Source: Echinicola soli (GTDB lineage Bacteria; Bacteroidota; Bacteroidia; Cytophagales; Cyclobacteriaceae). From it: a stretch of 64,000 nucleotides of DNA. Positions 18,601 to 26,720 of the stretch are shown one piece after another. The stretch is from contig NZ_CP041253.1 in the NCBI RefSeq assembly GCF_006575665.1, positions 3,385,001 to 3,449,000 on the forward strand, given 5' to 3'. How positions within the stretch are numbered: the stretch's first letter is position 1; each line of letters begins with the position of its first letter. A program made the translations under genes and the position numbers. Under the pieces are notes generated by a model. The model did not search any database and had not been told where the DNA came from. It saw only the letters and a program-made list of their open reading frames with translations.

Positions 18601-18998
18601 TCAGAGGTTATGATTATGATGAAATCCGAGGCAGGAATGTGGTGACCTTTTCTGCAGAACTGAGAATTCCGCTGTTCTCGTACTTGTCCCGTGGAAATAT
18701 AGCTTCTAATTTTATTAAGAACTTCCAGTTGGTGGGCTTTTATGATGCAGGATCATCCTGGAATGATGCCGCTCCTTGGGAACGTGTAAATGACCAAAAT
18801 ACGGAGGTCATCAATACAGAGGGATCACCCTTTAATATTACACTCAATAACTTTAACAACCCTTGGTTACAAAGTTATGGTGGAGGCCTCAGGACGGTAT
18901 TGCTGAACTATTACGTGAAATTTGATACGGCTTGGCCGATAAGAAATTATGAAGTGGATGATCCGAGATTCTATGTGACCCTGGGATATAATTTCTAA
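15699..18998 (+). CDS. Large envelope protein: degenerate peptidase-MA-like, TolB-like propeller and outer-membrane barrel
   Basis: 1099 residues with a signal peptide ending near SNAQ. Residues about 45-250 resemble a gluzincin (peptidase MA) domain: PEWFIDGTALYLAKGW (170-185) matches the downstream motif, but the HExxH position reads VEEML (148-152), so zinc binding appears lost. Residues about 270-600 contain TolB/WD-like repeats (NDIKFSPDAEHLAYV, INSLDFSPNGKNMVLS). A charged linker rich in Glu follows (about 590-625), then beta-barrel sequence to the C-terminus with NFQLVGFYDAGSSWND, typical of the BamA/surface-antigen fold, and a terminal aromatic residue. It is probably an outer membrane protein with a periplasmic propeller. 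Database names such as translocation protein TolB likely overstate what is known. Confidence 0.7.
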   Translation: MKVKLVFIYFTLLWLGSYSVSNAQFDQERFGKNRIQHHEFDWYFFSSNNFEVYYYGGGRDNARMAIDYLENEFERITQMIGYVAYTKPKIFIYNSREEWLESNLDLKKESYSVNGETFFSKLLAEVPYTGDWASFKDELLYRTSKVIVEEMLYGSTIADAFQSNLINSFPEWFIDGTALYLAKGWSLEMDDYVRHYLKGNDNPKLYKLSEREASLVGQSIWNFIVQKYGKRYVSSILNLSRINRNEENSIANTLGVGYESFAEQWRTYYTTVNEPVFSTFKEPTQENIIASTKKNEDGSINDIKFSPDAEHLAYVINNNGKFKVIVRNLSSNNEVTVFKGGTSTDDQEPNFTSPVIAWRDTLNLTIATFKRGLTTLRMRSIDGSSQDKIFLRNITQINSLDFSPNGKNMVLSAQSGGKTNIYTLDLRGRGRRLTNDVFDDITPVFVNDSTIVYASNHADLPDSVLTRAPDVRELPDYFNLFKLELGDSLVTTKLTNMNSKNFMPRPMNQNFVLHLSDQSGIYNLMRYGLGSEVSSQVSAFNTSVETFDFSPLINKWAYAYKEGTGSKLVLESYPNIDQFTPGTPRIQLNQAKKLNERLAERRLEKQQDEEVEEEETVPARLAPEIEDPMTIDSIPRSSNKTGAINVDRLRFEHHSGINTENYSFDTVPTPQEQREGRLASGKSDILEAFRKQSLKNTVRGPRDYMPQVQANSLRTTFVVDPLRGFGLNIEGKMTELLHNHVFQGGIMTPLDFRSGSDVYFEYEYLKSRIDYRVRFDRRALVISEGDATYQRYVLTKGELGFSYPFTEHARLTLAPFYAKTQYFNLNPDSLVLGSEGPNNRFDVHYVGGKAELVVDKTRLLGLHMEQGFKGKVGFKHYQGIDEGDRSFSNFYLDLRNYQKIHKNITFATKLFAGSFMGSNPQSYLVGGMKNWLFNEFYEPPSNRPEPSPVRNRDGVENSNILFAEFVDLRGYDYDEIRGRNVVTFSAELRIPLFSYLSRGNIASNFIKNFQLVGFYDAGSSWNDAAPWERVNDQNTEVINTEGSPFNITLNNFNNPWLQSYGGGLRTVLLNYYVKFDTAWPIRNYEVDDPRFYVTLGYNF

Positions 18999-19014
18999 AA
19001 TGAGTTGAATTGTT

Positions 19015-19022
19015 TAAGTTTG
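19015..19022 (+). promoter_or_regulatory. -7 box (TAAGTTTG) directly before yicC
   Basis: TAAGTTTG ends 4 bases before the yicC ATG at 19027. A TTTC at 18992-18995 lies 19 bases upstream of the box, one mismatch from the -33 TTTG. The predicted start coincides with the ATG, so yicC is probably transcribed without a leader, and its promoter overlaps the end of the preceding gene. Confidence 0.5.
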
Positions 19023-19026
19023 CTGC

Positions 19027-19908
19027 ATGATTAAATCCATGACCGGCTATGGTGTAGCCAATTTTGAAAATGACCGCTATATTATCAGCGCGGAAATCAA
19101 AACGTTAAATTCCAAGTTTCTGGACTTTAACCTTCGCAGTCCCCGACAATTTTCTGATCGAGAGATAGAGATAAGGGGACTGGTATCAGGTATTTTGGAA
19201 AGGGGAAAGGTAAATCTCAACATTGAGTTTACGGCTAAATCCAGTACAGATTTACCTGTGAGTATTAACCAAGAACTCTTCGAGACCTACTTTGATACTT
19301 ATAAGGCGATGGCCTCAAAAGTGGGAGTGAATGACAGCTCGGATTTGTTCAGGATGGCAATTCAAGCACCCAATGTGGTCACCGCCATGACGGATAAATC
19401 AGATGACCAAGATGAGTGGGAAGCAGTAAAAAAGGTAGTGATGGAGGCAGCACAAAAGTGTGATGACTTCAGAAAAGATGAAGGCGATACACTCTATCAA
19501 AAGTTTAAAGAAAACCTGGAAGTCATCTCGAAAGGGCTGGACGAAATCCAAAAGGAAGAGCCTAAGCGAAAAGAGCGTATTAAAAACAGGATCACGAATA
19601 ACTTTAAAGACTGGATAGAAGAAAATTCCTTTGATGAAAATCGATTCGAACAGGAATTGATCTACTATTTTGAGAAGTTGGACATTACGGAGGAGATCGT
19701 CAGGCTTTCCACACACCTAGGATACTTTGACAAGACCATGGCCTCCTCCAATAGCCAAGGCAAAAAGCTGGGCTTTATCAGCCAGGAGATCGGTAGGGAG
19801 ATCAATACCATCGGATCCAAGGCCAATGATGCGGCTATCCAGCGGCATGTGATCATTATGAAGGATGAGTTGGAAAAGATAAAAGAGCAGGCGCTGAATA
19901 TCATTTAA
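19027..19908 (+). CDS. yicC: YicC family protein (endoribonuclease)
   Basis: 293 residues, full length. The N-terminus MIKSMTGYG is the family signature, and the C-terminal GKKLGFISQEIGREINTIGS, NDAAIQRHVIIMKDELEKIK (DUF1732) carries the conserved acidic and histidine residues. E. coli YicC is an RNase that promotes decay of the small RNA RyhB. In many genomes yicC sits upstream of gmk; here thyA follows instead, 79 bases downstream. A -7 box immediately before the ATG suggests its own, leaderless promoter. Confidence 0.92.
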   Translation: MIKSMTGYGVANFENDRYIISAEIKTLNSKFLDFNLRSPRQFSDREIEIRGLVSGILERGKVNLNIEFTAKSSTDLPVSINQELFETYFDTYKAMASKVGVNDSSDLFRMAIQAPNVVTAMTDKSDDQDEWEAVKKVVMEAAQKCDDFRKDEGDTLYQKFKENLEVISKGLDEIQKEEPKRKERIKNRITNNFKDWIEENSFDENRFEQELIYYFEKLDITEEIVRLSTHLGYFDKTMASSNSQGKKLGFISQEIGREINTIGSKANDAAIQRHVIIMKDELEKIKEQALNII

Positions 19909-19987
19909 AAATATCAAATAGGCGGTGTTGTACGAAGTTCGGGGTGTCAAGACCGAAGTACATGACCAATTTAGAAAATCAGTAACA

Positions 19988-20782
19988 ATGAAGCAATATC
20001 ATCAATTACTACAGCATATACTGGACACTGGAGTCCAAAAAGGCGATCGTACAGGGACCGGTACATTAAGTGTGTTTGGCTACCAGATGCGTTTTGACCT
20101 GCAAGATGGATTTCCGCTGGTGACGACCAAAAAGTGCCATTTGAAATCGATTATTTATGAACTGCTGTGGTTTTTGAAAGGGGATACGAATATCCAATAC
20201 CTGCAAGATCATAAGATCAAGATTTGGGATGAATGGGCAGATGAAAATGGTGACCTTGGGCCGGTGTACGGCTATCAGTGGCGTCATTGGCCGGATGGTA
20301 AAGGCGGTGAGATCGACCAGATCAAAAACTTGATCCAACAGCTTAAAAACAACCCCAATTCCCGAAGACTTTTGGTAAGTGCTTGGAATGTGGCCGATGT
20401 GGATAATATGGCCTTGCCTCCGTGCCATACGATGTTCCAGTTTTATGTGGCGGAAGGAAAACTCTCTTGCCAGTTATATCAGCGAAGTGCCGATGTGTTT
20501 TTGGGAGTTCCTTTTAACATCGCTTCCTACGCACTTTTTACCATGATGATGGCCCAAGCGTGTAATTTAGAGCCTGGCGAATTTATCCATACATTTGGTG
20601 ATGCACACTTATATTCCAATCACCTTGATCAGGCCAAATTACAGCTTTCCAGGGATTGCAGGTCCTTGCCCACCATGAAGATCAATCCAGCCGTGAAGGA
20701 TATCTTTTCGTTTGAGTACGAAGATTTCGAACTGCTAAACTATGATCCACATCCTCACATCAAAGCGGCAGTGTCGGTTTAG
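19988..20782 (+). CDS. thyA: Thymidylate synthase ThyA
   Basis: 264 residues, exactly the length of E. coli ThyA, starting [15 protein letters not shown]. An in-frame ATG-like start 63 bases upstream adds residues foreign to the family and is rejected. Visible landmarks are [13 protein letters not shown] (phosphate loop with Arg), the active-site cysteine in [31 protein letters not shown] (dUMP binding) and [11 protein letters not shown]. It makes dTMP from dUMP using methylenetetrahydrofolate, producing dihydrofolate; dihydrofolate reductase is not in the window. Confidence 0.97.
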   Translation: MKQYHQLLQHILDTGVQKGDRTGTGTLSVFGYQMRFDLQDGFPLVTTKKCHLKSIIYELLWFLKGDTNIQYLQDHKIKIWDEWADENGDLGPVYGYQWRHWPDGKGGEIDQIKNLIQQLKNNPNSRRLLVSAWNVADVDNMALPPCHTMFQFYVAEGKLSCQLYQRSADVFLGVPFNIASYALFTMMMAQACNLEPGEFIHTFGDAHLYSNHLDQAKLQLSRDCRSLPTMKINPAVKDIFSFEYEDFELLNYDPHPHIKAAVSV

Positions 20783-20887
20783 CCCGGATTCAATGCCGTT
20801 TTAGCTAAGAGCAGACAGTGACAAGGCTGTCATTCCGACGAATGTCTGAAAGAGCAATATTGTGAGATTGAAAAATTAGCTATTACT

Positions 20888-21712
20888 TTAATTGAATAGG
20901 CTTTCCACTATTTCAATTGAGTGGGTATCAAATTCCTTGTTTTCGATCTTTTGAAGATAGGCGATCCCAGAAACATTAGTGGTAAAAACCTGATCGGCAG
21001 AAAGCAGGTCATCTTTCGTGAATTTTCCTTCCATTACCGAAATGCCTTGTTGCATTAGGTGCTTGAGCAAGGCTCCCCTAGCGACGCCTGCGATGCAGCT
21101 GCAGCTTAGCGACGGTGTGTAGAAGGTGCTTTCTTTCATCCAAAACAAGTTTGCGATGCCTGATTCGGAAATATAATCTGATGAATCCTTTAAAATGACC
21201 TCGTCCATGCCTTGCTCATGACGTTCGATATTGGCCATGACATAGGTGAGTGCGTTGAGGGTTTTACAATGGGACCAAGGGCTTTTGGGAACAGTAATTT
21301 CAGTACTGATATATGCTGTTCTCTTTATCGTTTGGGAAGGAGTGGCTTTTTGGATGAGGATAAGTTCACGGGCTTCATGGTTTTGGGGAGTGTATTTTCC
21401 CAATCCGCCGCGGTAAACATTCCATCGCACCCTTAATGGTGCTCCTCCAAATTGTTCGCCTAGGAACCTTTCCAATGCCACGATGGAAGTTAACTTTTCG
21501 TCGCTAATTTTTAATTGCTGAAGACCTTCTTTTAGTCGGGCCCGATGTGCTTGGCGAAAGCGGATTTTCCCATTTATGAAGAGCATGGTTTCAAACAGGC
21601 CGTCACCAAAATAGGCAGCTCTGTTCGCCAATTCAGACGGCGCGTGAATAAACGCTCCTTGCGGGGAAGGATGGATTAAAATTGTATCGTTATCGAACGG
21701 TTGTGTGTTCAT
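20888..21712 (-). CDS. Class IV aminotransferase (aminodeoxychorismate lyase/BCAT-like)
   Basis: 274 residues, the size of PabC/D-amino acid transaminase-type fold IV PLP enzymes. RAAYFGDGLFETMLFING is the conserved N-terminal block. The PLP lysine is expected in CKTLNALTYVMANIE, followed by GMDEVILKDSSDYISESGIA, the cofactor-phosphate region. This most resembles 4-amino-4-deoxychorismate lyase, which releases pyruvate to give p-aminobenzoate for folate, but fold-IV members are hard to separate by eye. Placement between thyA and sdaAB hints at folate or serine metabolism without proving it. Confidence 0.78.
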   Translation of the reverse strand: MNTQPFDNDTILIHPSPQGAFIHAPSELANRAAYFGDGLFETMLFINGKIRFRQAHRARLKEGLQQLKISDEKLTSIVALERFLGEQFGGAPLRVRWNVYRGGLGKYTPQNHEARELILIQKATPSQTIKRTAYISTEITVPKSPWSHCKTLNALTYVMANIERHEQGMDEVILKDSSDYISESGIANLFWMKESTFYTPSLSCSCIAGVARGALLKHLMQQGISVMEGKFTKDDLLSADQVFTTNVSGIAYLQKIENKEFDTHSIEIVESLFN

Positions 21713-21870
21713 TACCGGTCAAATGAGCTTGTTGTTAAACTATTTATCAAGTGAATTTAAGTTAAAATGTATGGATAATGATTATGATTTGAGGAATTAA
21801 AACCATATTCAGTGATTATTGAATCATAAGTATTAGATTAGCATAGTACTTGAAAGTGTAAACCCCAAAT

Positions 21871-22548
21871 ATGACAAGAAAAAGTAGTGTCTTTGATATG
21901 ATAGGTCCCGTGATGATAGGCCCATCTTCATCTCATACGGCAGGTGTAGTGCGCATTGCAAGGGCCGCAATCAAGGTGTTGGGCGGAATTCCTGATGAGG
22001 CCGTGATAACCTTCTACAATTCTTTTGCCCGGACGTATGAAGGTCATGGCAGTGATAAGGCCATCATAGGAGGTCTTATGGATATGAAAACTGACGATGC
22101 TCGGATAAAACAGGCCTTTGAGCTTGCTGAAGAGCGTGGATTGACTTATATTTTTAAGTCAATCGGTAATGCTTCGGTATTTCATCCCAATACGATCAAG
22201 CTAAACCTGGCCAGGGGAGATAGGAAAGTAGAAGTGATCGGAGAAAGTTTGGGCGGCGGACTGATCAATATAAAATCCATCGATGGATTTCACGCTGAAT
22301 TTTCCGCACAAGAACATACGCTGATCATTAAGGCGAATGATGTCTCGGGAGCAATTGCGTTTATTACCAGTATTTTGGCACAGGAACAAGCCAATATCGC
22401 GACGATGTCCGTATCAAGAAAGGGTAAGCGTGATATGGCCTGTCATGTTATAGAGATGGATTCTGGCCTCAATGCCATTACCATTAAGTATTTAGAGAGT
22501 ATCAGTTGGATTCATGAATTAATTTACATTCCGGATATTGACCTATAG
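21871..22548 (+). CDS. sdaAB: L-serine ammonia-lyase, iron-sulfur type, beta subunit
   Basis: 225 residues with the beta-domain block FDMIGPVMIGPSSSHTAGVV and NSFARTYEGHGSDKAIIGGL, followed from about residue 145 by an ACT domain (SGAIAFITSILAQEQANIAT). This is the beta half of the split [4Fe-4S] L-serine dehydratase that deaminates serine to pyruvate; the ACT domain usually senses serine. The alpha subunit (sdaAA), which carries most of the active site, is not adjacent, so it must be encoded elsewhere if the enzyme works. The TolC gene starts 9 bases downstream, so read-through is likely. Confidence 0.88.
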   Translation: MTRKSSVFDMIGPVMIGPSSSHTAGVVRIARAAIKVLGGIPDEAVITFYNSFARTYEGHGSDKAIIGGLMDMKTDDARIKQAFELAEERGLTYIFKSIGNASVFHPNTIKLNLARGDRKVEVIGESLGGGLINIKSIDGFHAEFSAQEHTLIIKANDVSGAIAFITSILAQEQANIATMSVSRKGKRDMACHVIEMDSGLNAITIKYLESISWIHELIYIPDIDL

Positions 22549-22557
22549 TTATACATT

Positions 22558-23904
22558 ATGATGAAAAGATTTTTTACTGCAGTTGTTTTCACTTGCGGTT
22601 TTTTGGGTGCGTTGCACGCACAGGATATTTCTTCCATGTCCTTGGAAGAATGTATCCAGATTGGACTTGAAAACAATTTGGAGCTGCAGCGGAGCCTGCT
22701 TAACCAGACGAACAATGAAACCAATCTAAGGGAAACGAAGCTCAGGCGCTATCCTTCCTTATCTGCTTCCTCCTCCTATCGCTATAACTGGGGTAGATCC
22801 ATTAACCCGGTGACGTCCGTGGCATCATTGGTGGATTTTGGGAGTGCAGGGCTAAATGCTTCCACCAACATGACCTTATATGCTGGAGGACAGATCAATA
22901 ATTCGATCCAACAAGCCAAAAAAGACCTGGAAGCTGGTGAAAAGAATGTGGAGGCCGCAAGAAACAATATTACATTAAACATCGTCAACTTGTTCGTAAA
23001 CGTGGTGTTTGCAAAAGAGCAAGTAGGTGTGGCCGAATCACAATTGGAGGTAACCAGTCAGCAGTTGGAAAGAACCCAAAAGCTTGTGGAAGCAGGAGCA
23101 CTGCCGCTCTCCGATCAACTGGATCTTGAAGCACAAAATGCTACCAGTGCCATGGAACTGACCAATGCGAGAAATAATTTGAGATTGGCCAGGCTGGATC
23201 TTTCCCAGGCGATGCAGCTTCCTTTTGAAGAGGAGTTTGATGTGGCCGTGCCTGAACTGGAAGCGGAAAATTACATGATCAGCAATGATGATGTGGATGA
23301 GATTTTTTCCATAGCAGTAACGCTGATGCCGGAAATAGAGGCGGCTGAACTGGGAATGGAAAGTGCTGAATATGGCGTGAAGGTCGCCAAGGGTGGTTTG
23401 CTTCCAACCTTAGGGCTTGGAGGCAGCATCGGTACGAACTATACCGATAATTTTGAAGATCCCCAAACAGGTGAGCCCCGCCCATTTAAGGATCAGCTTA
23501 GCCTTAACTTAAACGAAGGCCTGGGAGTTAGCCTGAACGTTCCGATTTTTAACAATGGCAGTAACAAGGCATCCTTGCAGCGGGCAAGAGTGCAGAAATA
23601 CCTGAGTGAAATTTCCGTTCAGGAAGCCAGGAACCAGCTCAGGCAGGATATCGAAACCGCTTACACCAATGCGGTAGCCTCGAAACAGTCATATGAGTCA
23701 TCCACTGTACGGGTTTCTTCGCTGGAAGAAGCCTTCCGAATGGCCCAAAAGCGCTTTGAAGTAGGGGTGATCAATGCAGTGGACTTTCAGGTAGCACAAA
23801 ACAACCTTTTTAATGCCCAGGCAGATTTGCTTCAAGCAAAATATGAATATATTTTCAGGGTAAAAGTATTGGACTTTTATTTGGGTAATCCCCTTACACT
23901 ATAA
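22558..23904 (+). CDS. TolC family outer membrane efflux protein
   Basis: 448 residues with a signal peptide MMKRFFTAVVFTCGFLGALHA. The first ATG at 22558 and a second at 22561 are both possible. The body shows two repeats of long coiled-coil helices and short barrel strands, as in TolC: SLEECIQIGLENNLELQRS opens the first and FSIAVTLMPEIEAAELGMES the second, with ALPLSDQLDLEAQNATSAM and INAVDFQVAQNNLFNAQADL as helix turns. It should form the outer membrane channel of a tripartite efflux or secretion system with the adaptor gene 11 bases downstream. No inner-membrane pump follows. Confidence 0.92.
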   Translation: MMKRFFTAVVFTCGFLGALHAQDISSMSLEECIQIGLENNLELQRSLLNQTNNETNLRETKLRRYPSLSASSSYRYNWGRSINPVTSVASLVDFGSAGLNASTNMTLYAGGQINNSIQQAKKDLEAGEKNVEAARNNITLNIVNLFVNVVFAKEQVGVAESQLEVTSQQLERTQKLVEAGALPLSDQLDLEAQNATSAMELTNARNNLRLARLDLSQAMQLPFEEEFDVAVPELEAENYMISNDDVDEIFSIAVTLMPEIEAAELGMESAEYGVKVAKGGLLPTLGLGGSIGTNYTDNFEDPQTGEPRPFKDQLSLNLNEGLGVSLNVPIFNNGSNKASLQRARVQKYLSEISVQEARNQLRQDIETAYTNAVASKQSYESSTVRVSSLEEAFRMAQKRFEVGVINAVDFQVAQNNLFNAQADLLQAKYEYIFRVKVLDFYLGNPLTL

Positions 23905-23915
23905 CACGAAGAATC

Positions 23916-25202
23916 ATGGCTAAGAAGAAATCAAACAAACTAATCTATATTTTGGGCGGGGTTGCAGGGGTGTTAATACTTTTGATCCTTATCGGCAGGT
24001 CCCTAGGATGGGTAGGTGGTGCCGCTGAGACCGAGGTGGAAATTACCAAGGCCGCTAAGAAAACGATCGTAGAAAAAGTCAGTGCCTCTGGGGTGATCGA
24101 ACCGGAAACTGAAGTAAAACTGAGCCCGGATGTAGCGGGTGAAATCATTGAATTGAATATCAATGAGGGAGATTCCGTGAAGCAGAATGACCTGTTGGTA
24201 AAGATCAGACCTGATAATTTTATTTCAGCCTTGGACAGGACACGCGCTAACATGAACCAACAAAAGGCAAACCTGGCTCAATCCCAAGCAGCGCTGAAGC
24301 GTTCGGAGGCGCAGTTTGAACGGGCCAAGTTACAGTATGAGCGAAATAAGTCCCTGTATGAATCCAATGTGATTTCTGATTCGGAATATGAACAGGCTAC
24401 CGCTGATTATGTCTCGGCAGAAAATGACCTTAAGGCGGCACAGCAGTCAGTGGAAGCAGCCGAATATGTGGTGAAAAGCTCTCAGGCAAGTGTGGAGGAA
24501 GCCAACGAAAACCTGAGATTGACCAACGTGTTTGCACCCAATGATGGCGTAGTATCCAAACTCTTGGTAGAAAAAGGTGAAAGGGTAGTGGGTACACAGC
24601 AAATGGCCGGTACAGAAATGCTGCGCATAGCTGATCTCAGCGTAATGGAAGTTGTGGTCGATGTCAATGAAAATGATATTGTAAGAATATCCTTGGGTGA
24701 TACGACGATCATTGAAGTTGACGCTTACTCGCATACAGGAGAGAAATTTACCGGAGTAGTTACTTCCATTGCCAATTCTGCCAATGAAAAAGCCACACAA
24801 GATGCCGTGACCGAATTTGAGGTGGAAATCAGGATCCTCAATGAGTCCTATGAAAAATTGATCACCAAGGAAAACAGGTATCCTTTCAGGCCTGGAATGA
24901 CAGCCAGTGTGGAAATAATTACCGAAAAGAAAGCAGATGTTCTATCTGTTCCTTTGGCGGCAGTGACCACCAGGGATAATATCCGGGTGGATTCGACCAA
25001 TGCGGAGAGCGACCTTCAGGAAATCATATTTATGTCCGATGGTAACAAAGCTACACTTACGCGTGTCAAAACCGGTATTTCAGATTTTGAAAATATCGAA
25101 ATCAAAGAAGGAATCAAGGAGGGAGAAGAGTTGGTGGCAGGCCCGTACTTTGTCGTGAGTAAGCAGCTAAAAGATGGGGACTTGATCAAGAAAACCAATT
25201 GA
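23916..25202 (+). CDS. Periplasmic adaptor subunit (MacA/HlyD-like membrane fusion protein)
   Basis: 428 residues. One N-terminal membrane anchor (about 7-28: LIYILGGVAGVLILLILIG) precedes the lipoyl half-motif VEKVSASGVIEPETEVKLS, a coiled-coil hairpin rich in Ala/Gln/Glu (about 100-195), the second lipoyl half VFAPNDGVVSKLLVEKGERV, and beta-barrel and membrane-proximal domains (about 215-425). The order is that of MacA/YknX adaptors that work with MacB-type ABC or RND pumps. It is co-transcribed with the TolC gene and closes the unit before a strong terminator. The pump is missing locally, so the substrate is unknown. Confidence 0.92.
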   Translation: MAKKKSNKLIYILGGVAGVLILLILIGRSLGWVGGAAETEVEITKAAKKTIVEKVSASGVIEPETEVKLSPDVAGEIIELNINEGDSVKQNDLLVKIRPDNFISALDRTRANMNQQKANLAQSQAALKRSEAQFERAKLQYERNKSLYESNVISDSEYEQATADYVSAENDLKAAQQSVEAAEYVVKSSQASVEEANENLRLTNVFAPNDGVVSKLLVEKGERVVGTQQMAGTEMLRIADLSVMEVVVDVNENDIVRISLGDTTIIEVDAYSHTGEKFTGVVTSIANSANEKATQDAVTEFEVEIRILNESYEKLITKENRYPFRPGMTASVEIITEKKADVLSVPLAAVTTRDNIRVDSTNAESDLQEIIFMSDGNKATLTRVKTGISDFENIEIKEGIKEGEELVAGPYFVVSKQLKDGDLIKKTN

Positions 25203-25700
25203 TCATTGTTATCTTATTATAAATAGAAAAGGCCTTGGAAAATTAACTTCCAAGGCCTTTTCTATTTATAACCTGAGCTTTAAAATACTGTTTTCTATTA
25301 AATTTTACTGGCGCCCGACTAAATTTCAAATATGATCAAAAACTGTTTTTAAATACAAATTTGAGGGTTTTTATTCCAATCCCTAAAATGATCCCCATCC
25401 CCTAAAGGGGAGCTTTAGAAAGTCCCCTTTAGGGGATTTAGGGATGAAAACAGTTGATTTTTTTCAATTGGACGATTGTTTTCTCGGACATCAGTAATAA
25501 TATTTCATTAATCGAAAGGAGGTTTCTGAATTATGGTGAGTTCGGAGAGTCAACAACGGAAATAGGGGCCGAATGTCACTCGTGTTGACAAAAGTATCTC
25601 GCTTATAGTCCTGAAAGAGATTTCTCATGCCCTGAATAACACCATCGGAAATTGGTTAGCTAAATGATGTTTTCCGCCAGTAGGACGCTAGGTTCCACCG
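25203..25700. repeat. Gene-free region with palindromic repeat
   Basis: After the terminator, nearly 430 bases hold no credible gene. At 25379-25445 is a structured element: CCCCTAAAGGGG at 25399-25410 and CCCCTTTAGGGG at 25423-25434, each almost self-complementary and able to pair with the other. An outer ATCCCTAAA (25380-25388) pairs with TTTAGGGAT (25437-25445). It looks like a REP/MITE-type intergenic repeat. The remainder (25450-25700) shows nothing I recognise. Confidence 0.6.
25217..25271. terminator. Strong intrinsic terminator after the adaptor gene
   Basis: A perfect 24-bp inverted repeat (25217-25240 pairing with 25248-25271) with a 7-base AATTAAC loop starts 15 bases after the adaptor stop. 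The GC core GGCCTTGGAA is flanked by A-rich and T-rich sides, so the transcript ends in a U-rich arm. The symmetry would let it act in both directions. Confidence 0.9.
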
Positions 25701-26570
25701 CTAAACCAAATTGACCATTTCGGTAGCTACTAAGGATTCCACTGGAACTAATGTATCAATCAGGCCGAGTTCTTTTAAAATATCCATTGTTTTTTCGAGG
25801 GTGGCTTTTTCCATTTCGGGTTTAGTAGCCCAGGAGGTTTGTTTTAGCCATTCCTGTATATCCGTTTCCTGAAGGTTGTAGGTTTTGCTTAGCAAAGCTG
25901 GCAATTGCGGTACGGCTTTAAGTGTCTTGGATTGGGCATATAGTTTTGAGAGCAGATCAGGAATGATGGCTGAGTGATCTTTTAGTAGTTTTTCATGAGC
26001 TACAATGACAAAGCAAGGCCAAGGAGTGGGGATTTCAGCTATTCTTCTGAAATGGCCAGCATCTACCAATGGCTTGGTTGTGAATTTTTCCCAAAGGAAA
26101 CCTTTTGGTTGATGGTCTGCAAAGGCTTCTAAGGCCCCATCCATATTGCCTACTACGTCAAATTGGAGTGTCTCGGGATTCCAGTCATTCTTCTTGGCCA
26201 GTAGATACGTCATCAGATGCGAACCAGAACCATACCGGCTGATGAGGAAAGGGGCAGTTTGGAGGTCACTGATGGTTTGTGCTGAGGATTGAGCGGGTAC
26301 ATGGATTCCCCAATTGAGAGGGGAGAGGACGTGATATCCGATGATTTTTCCAGGATTTCCTTCTATTTTGTCTTTGATAAAGCTTTCTGTCAAAATGATG
26401 GCGATATCAGTCTTTTCTTCTTTGAGGGCTAAGTTCATGGCTCCTGATCCTTTGGACTCATCTTTCCATTCCAAGGTATAACCAGCATCGACCAACGGCT
26501 GCTCTTCAATAAGCTTAAGCCAAGGGAAATTAAAGTGTTCAGGGACACCTGTTATTTTGATTGTTTTCAT
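25701..26570 (-). CDS. Periplasmic-binding-protein-fold protein without signal peptide (Ca3427-like)
   Basis: 289 residues. The opening MKTIKITGVPEHFNFPWLK has no hydrophobic signal, so the protein should be cytoplasmic. KEEKTDIAIILTESFIKDKI and NPGKIIGYHVLSPLNWGIHV, then SRYGSGSHLMTYLLA, follow the type II binding-protein (NMT1/SsuA/THI5-like) pattern. The VPEHF and DIAIILTE blocks best recall the orphan family named after Candida albicans Ca3427, which occurs in fungi and some bacteria. No ABC permease or ATPase genes lie nearby, arguing against classic uptake. Its 5' end is 150 bases from the cytosine deaminase gene on the same strand. Ligand unknown. Confidence 0.68.
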   Translation of the reverse strand: MKTIKITGVPEHFNFPWLKLIEEQPLVDAGYTLEWKDESKGSGAMNLALKEEKTDIAIILTESFIKDKIEGNPGKIIGYHVLSPLNWGIHVPAQSSAQTISDLQTAPFLISRYGSGSHLMTYLLAKKNDWNPETLQFDVVGNMDGALEAFADHQPKGFLWEKFTTKPLVDAGHFRRIAEIPTPWPCFVIVAHEKLLKDHSAIIPDLLSKLYAQSKTLKAVPQLPALLSKTYNLQETDIQEWLKQTSWATKPEMEKATLEKTMDILKELGLIDTLVPVESLVATEMVNLV

Positions 26571-26574
26571 TGCC

Positions 26575-26582
26575 CAAAGATA
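26575..26582 (-). promoter_or_regulatory. -7 box (TATCTTTG) directly before the binding-protein-fold gene
   Basis: On the minus strand TATCTTTG ends 4 bases before the ATG at 26570. The -33 region 19 bases upstream reads GTTC, a poor match to TTTG. The position again predicts transcription starting at the initiation codon. Confidence 0.4.
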
Positions 26583-26720
26583 AAAAGCAAAATTAGAAAT
26601 AGAACGGCGTGGAAATGATATTAACTGTCCGAACGGAGGAATTTGTCAATTTAATATTTCCAGAAATGAATATTCCGATGTGAACAAAAGCGAAGAGGGA
26701 ATACAGGAGCACTTTTTTGA

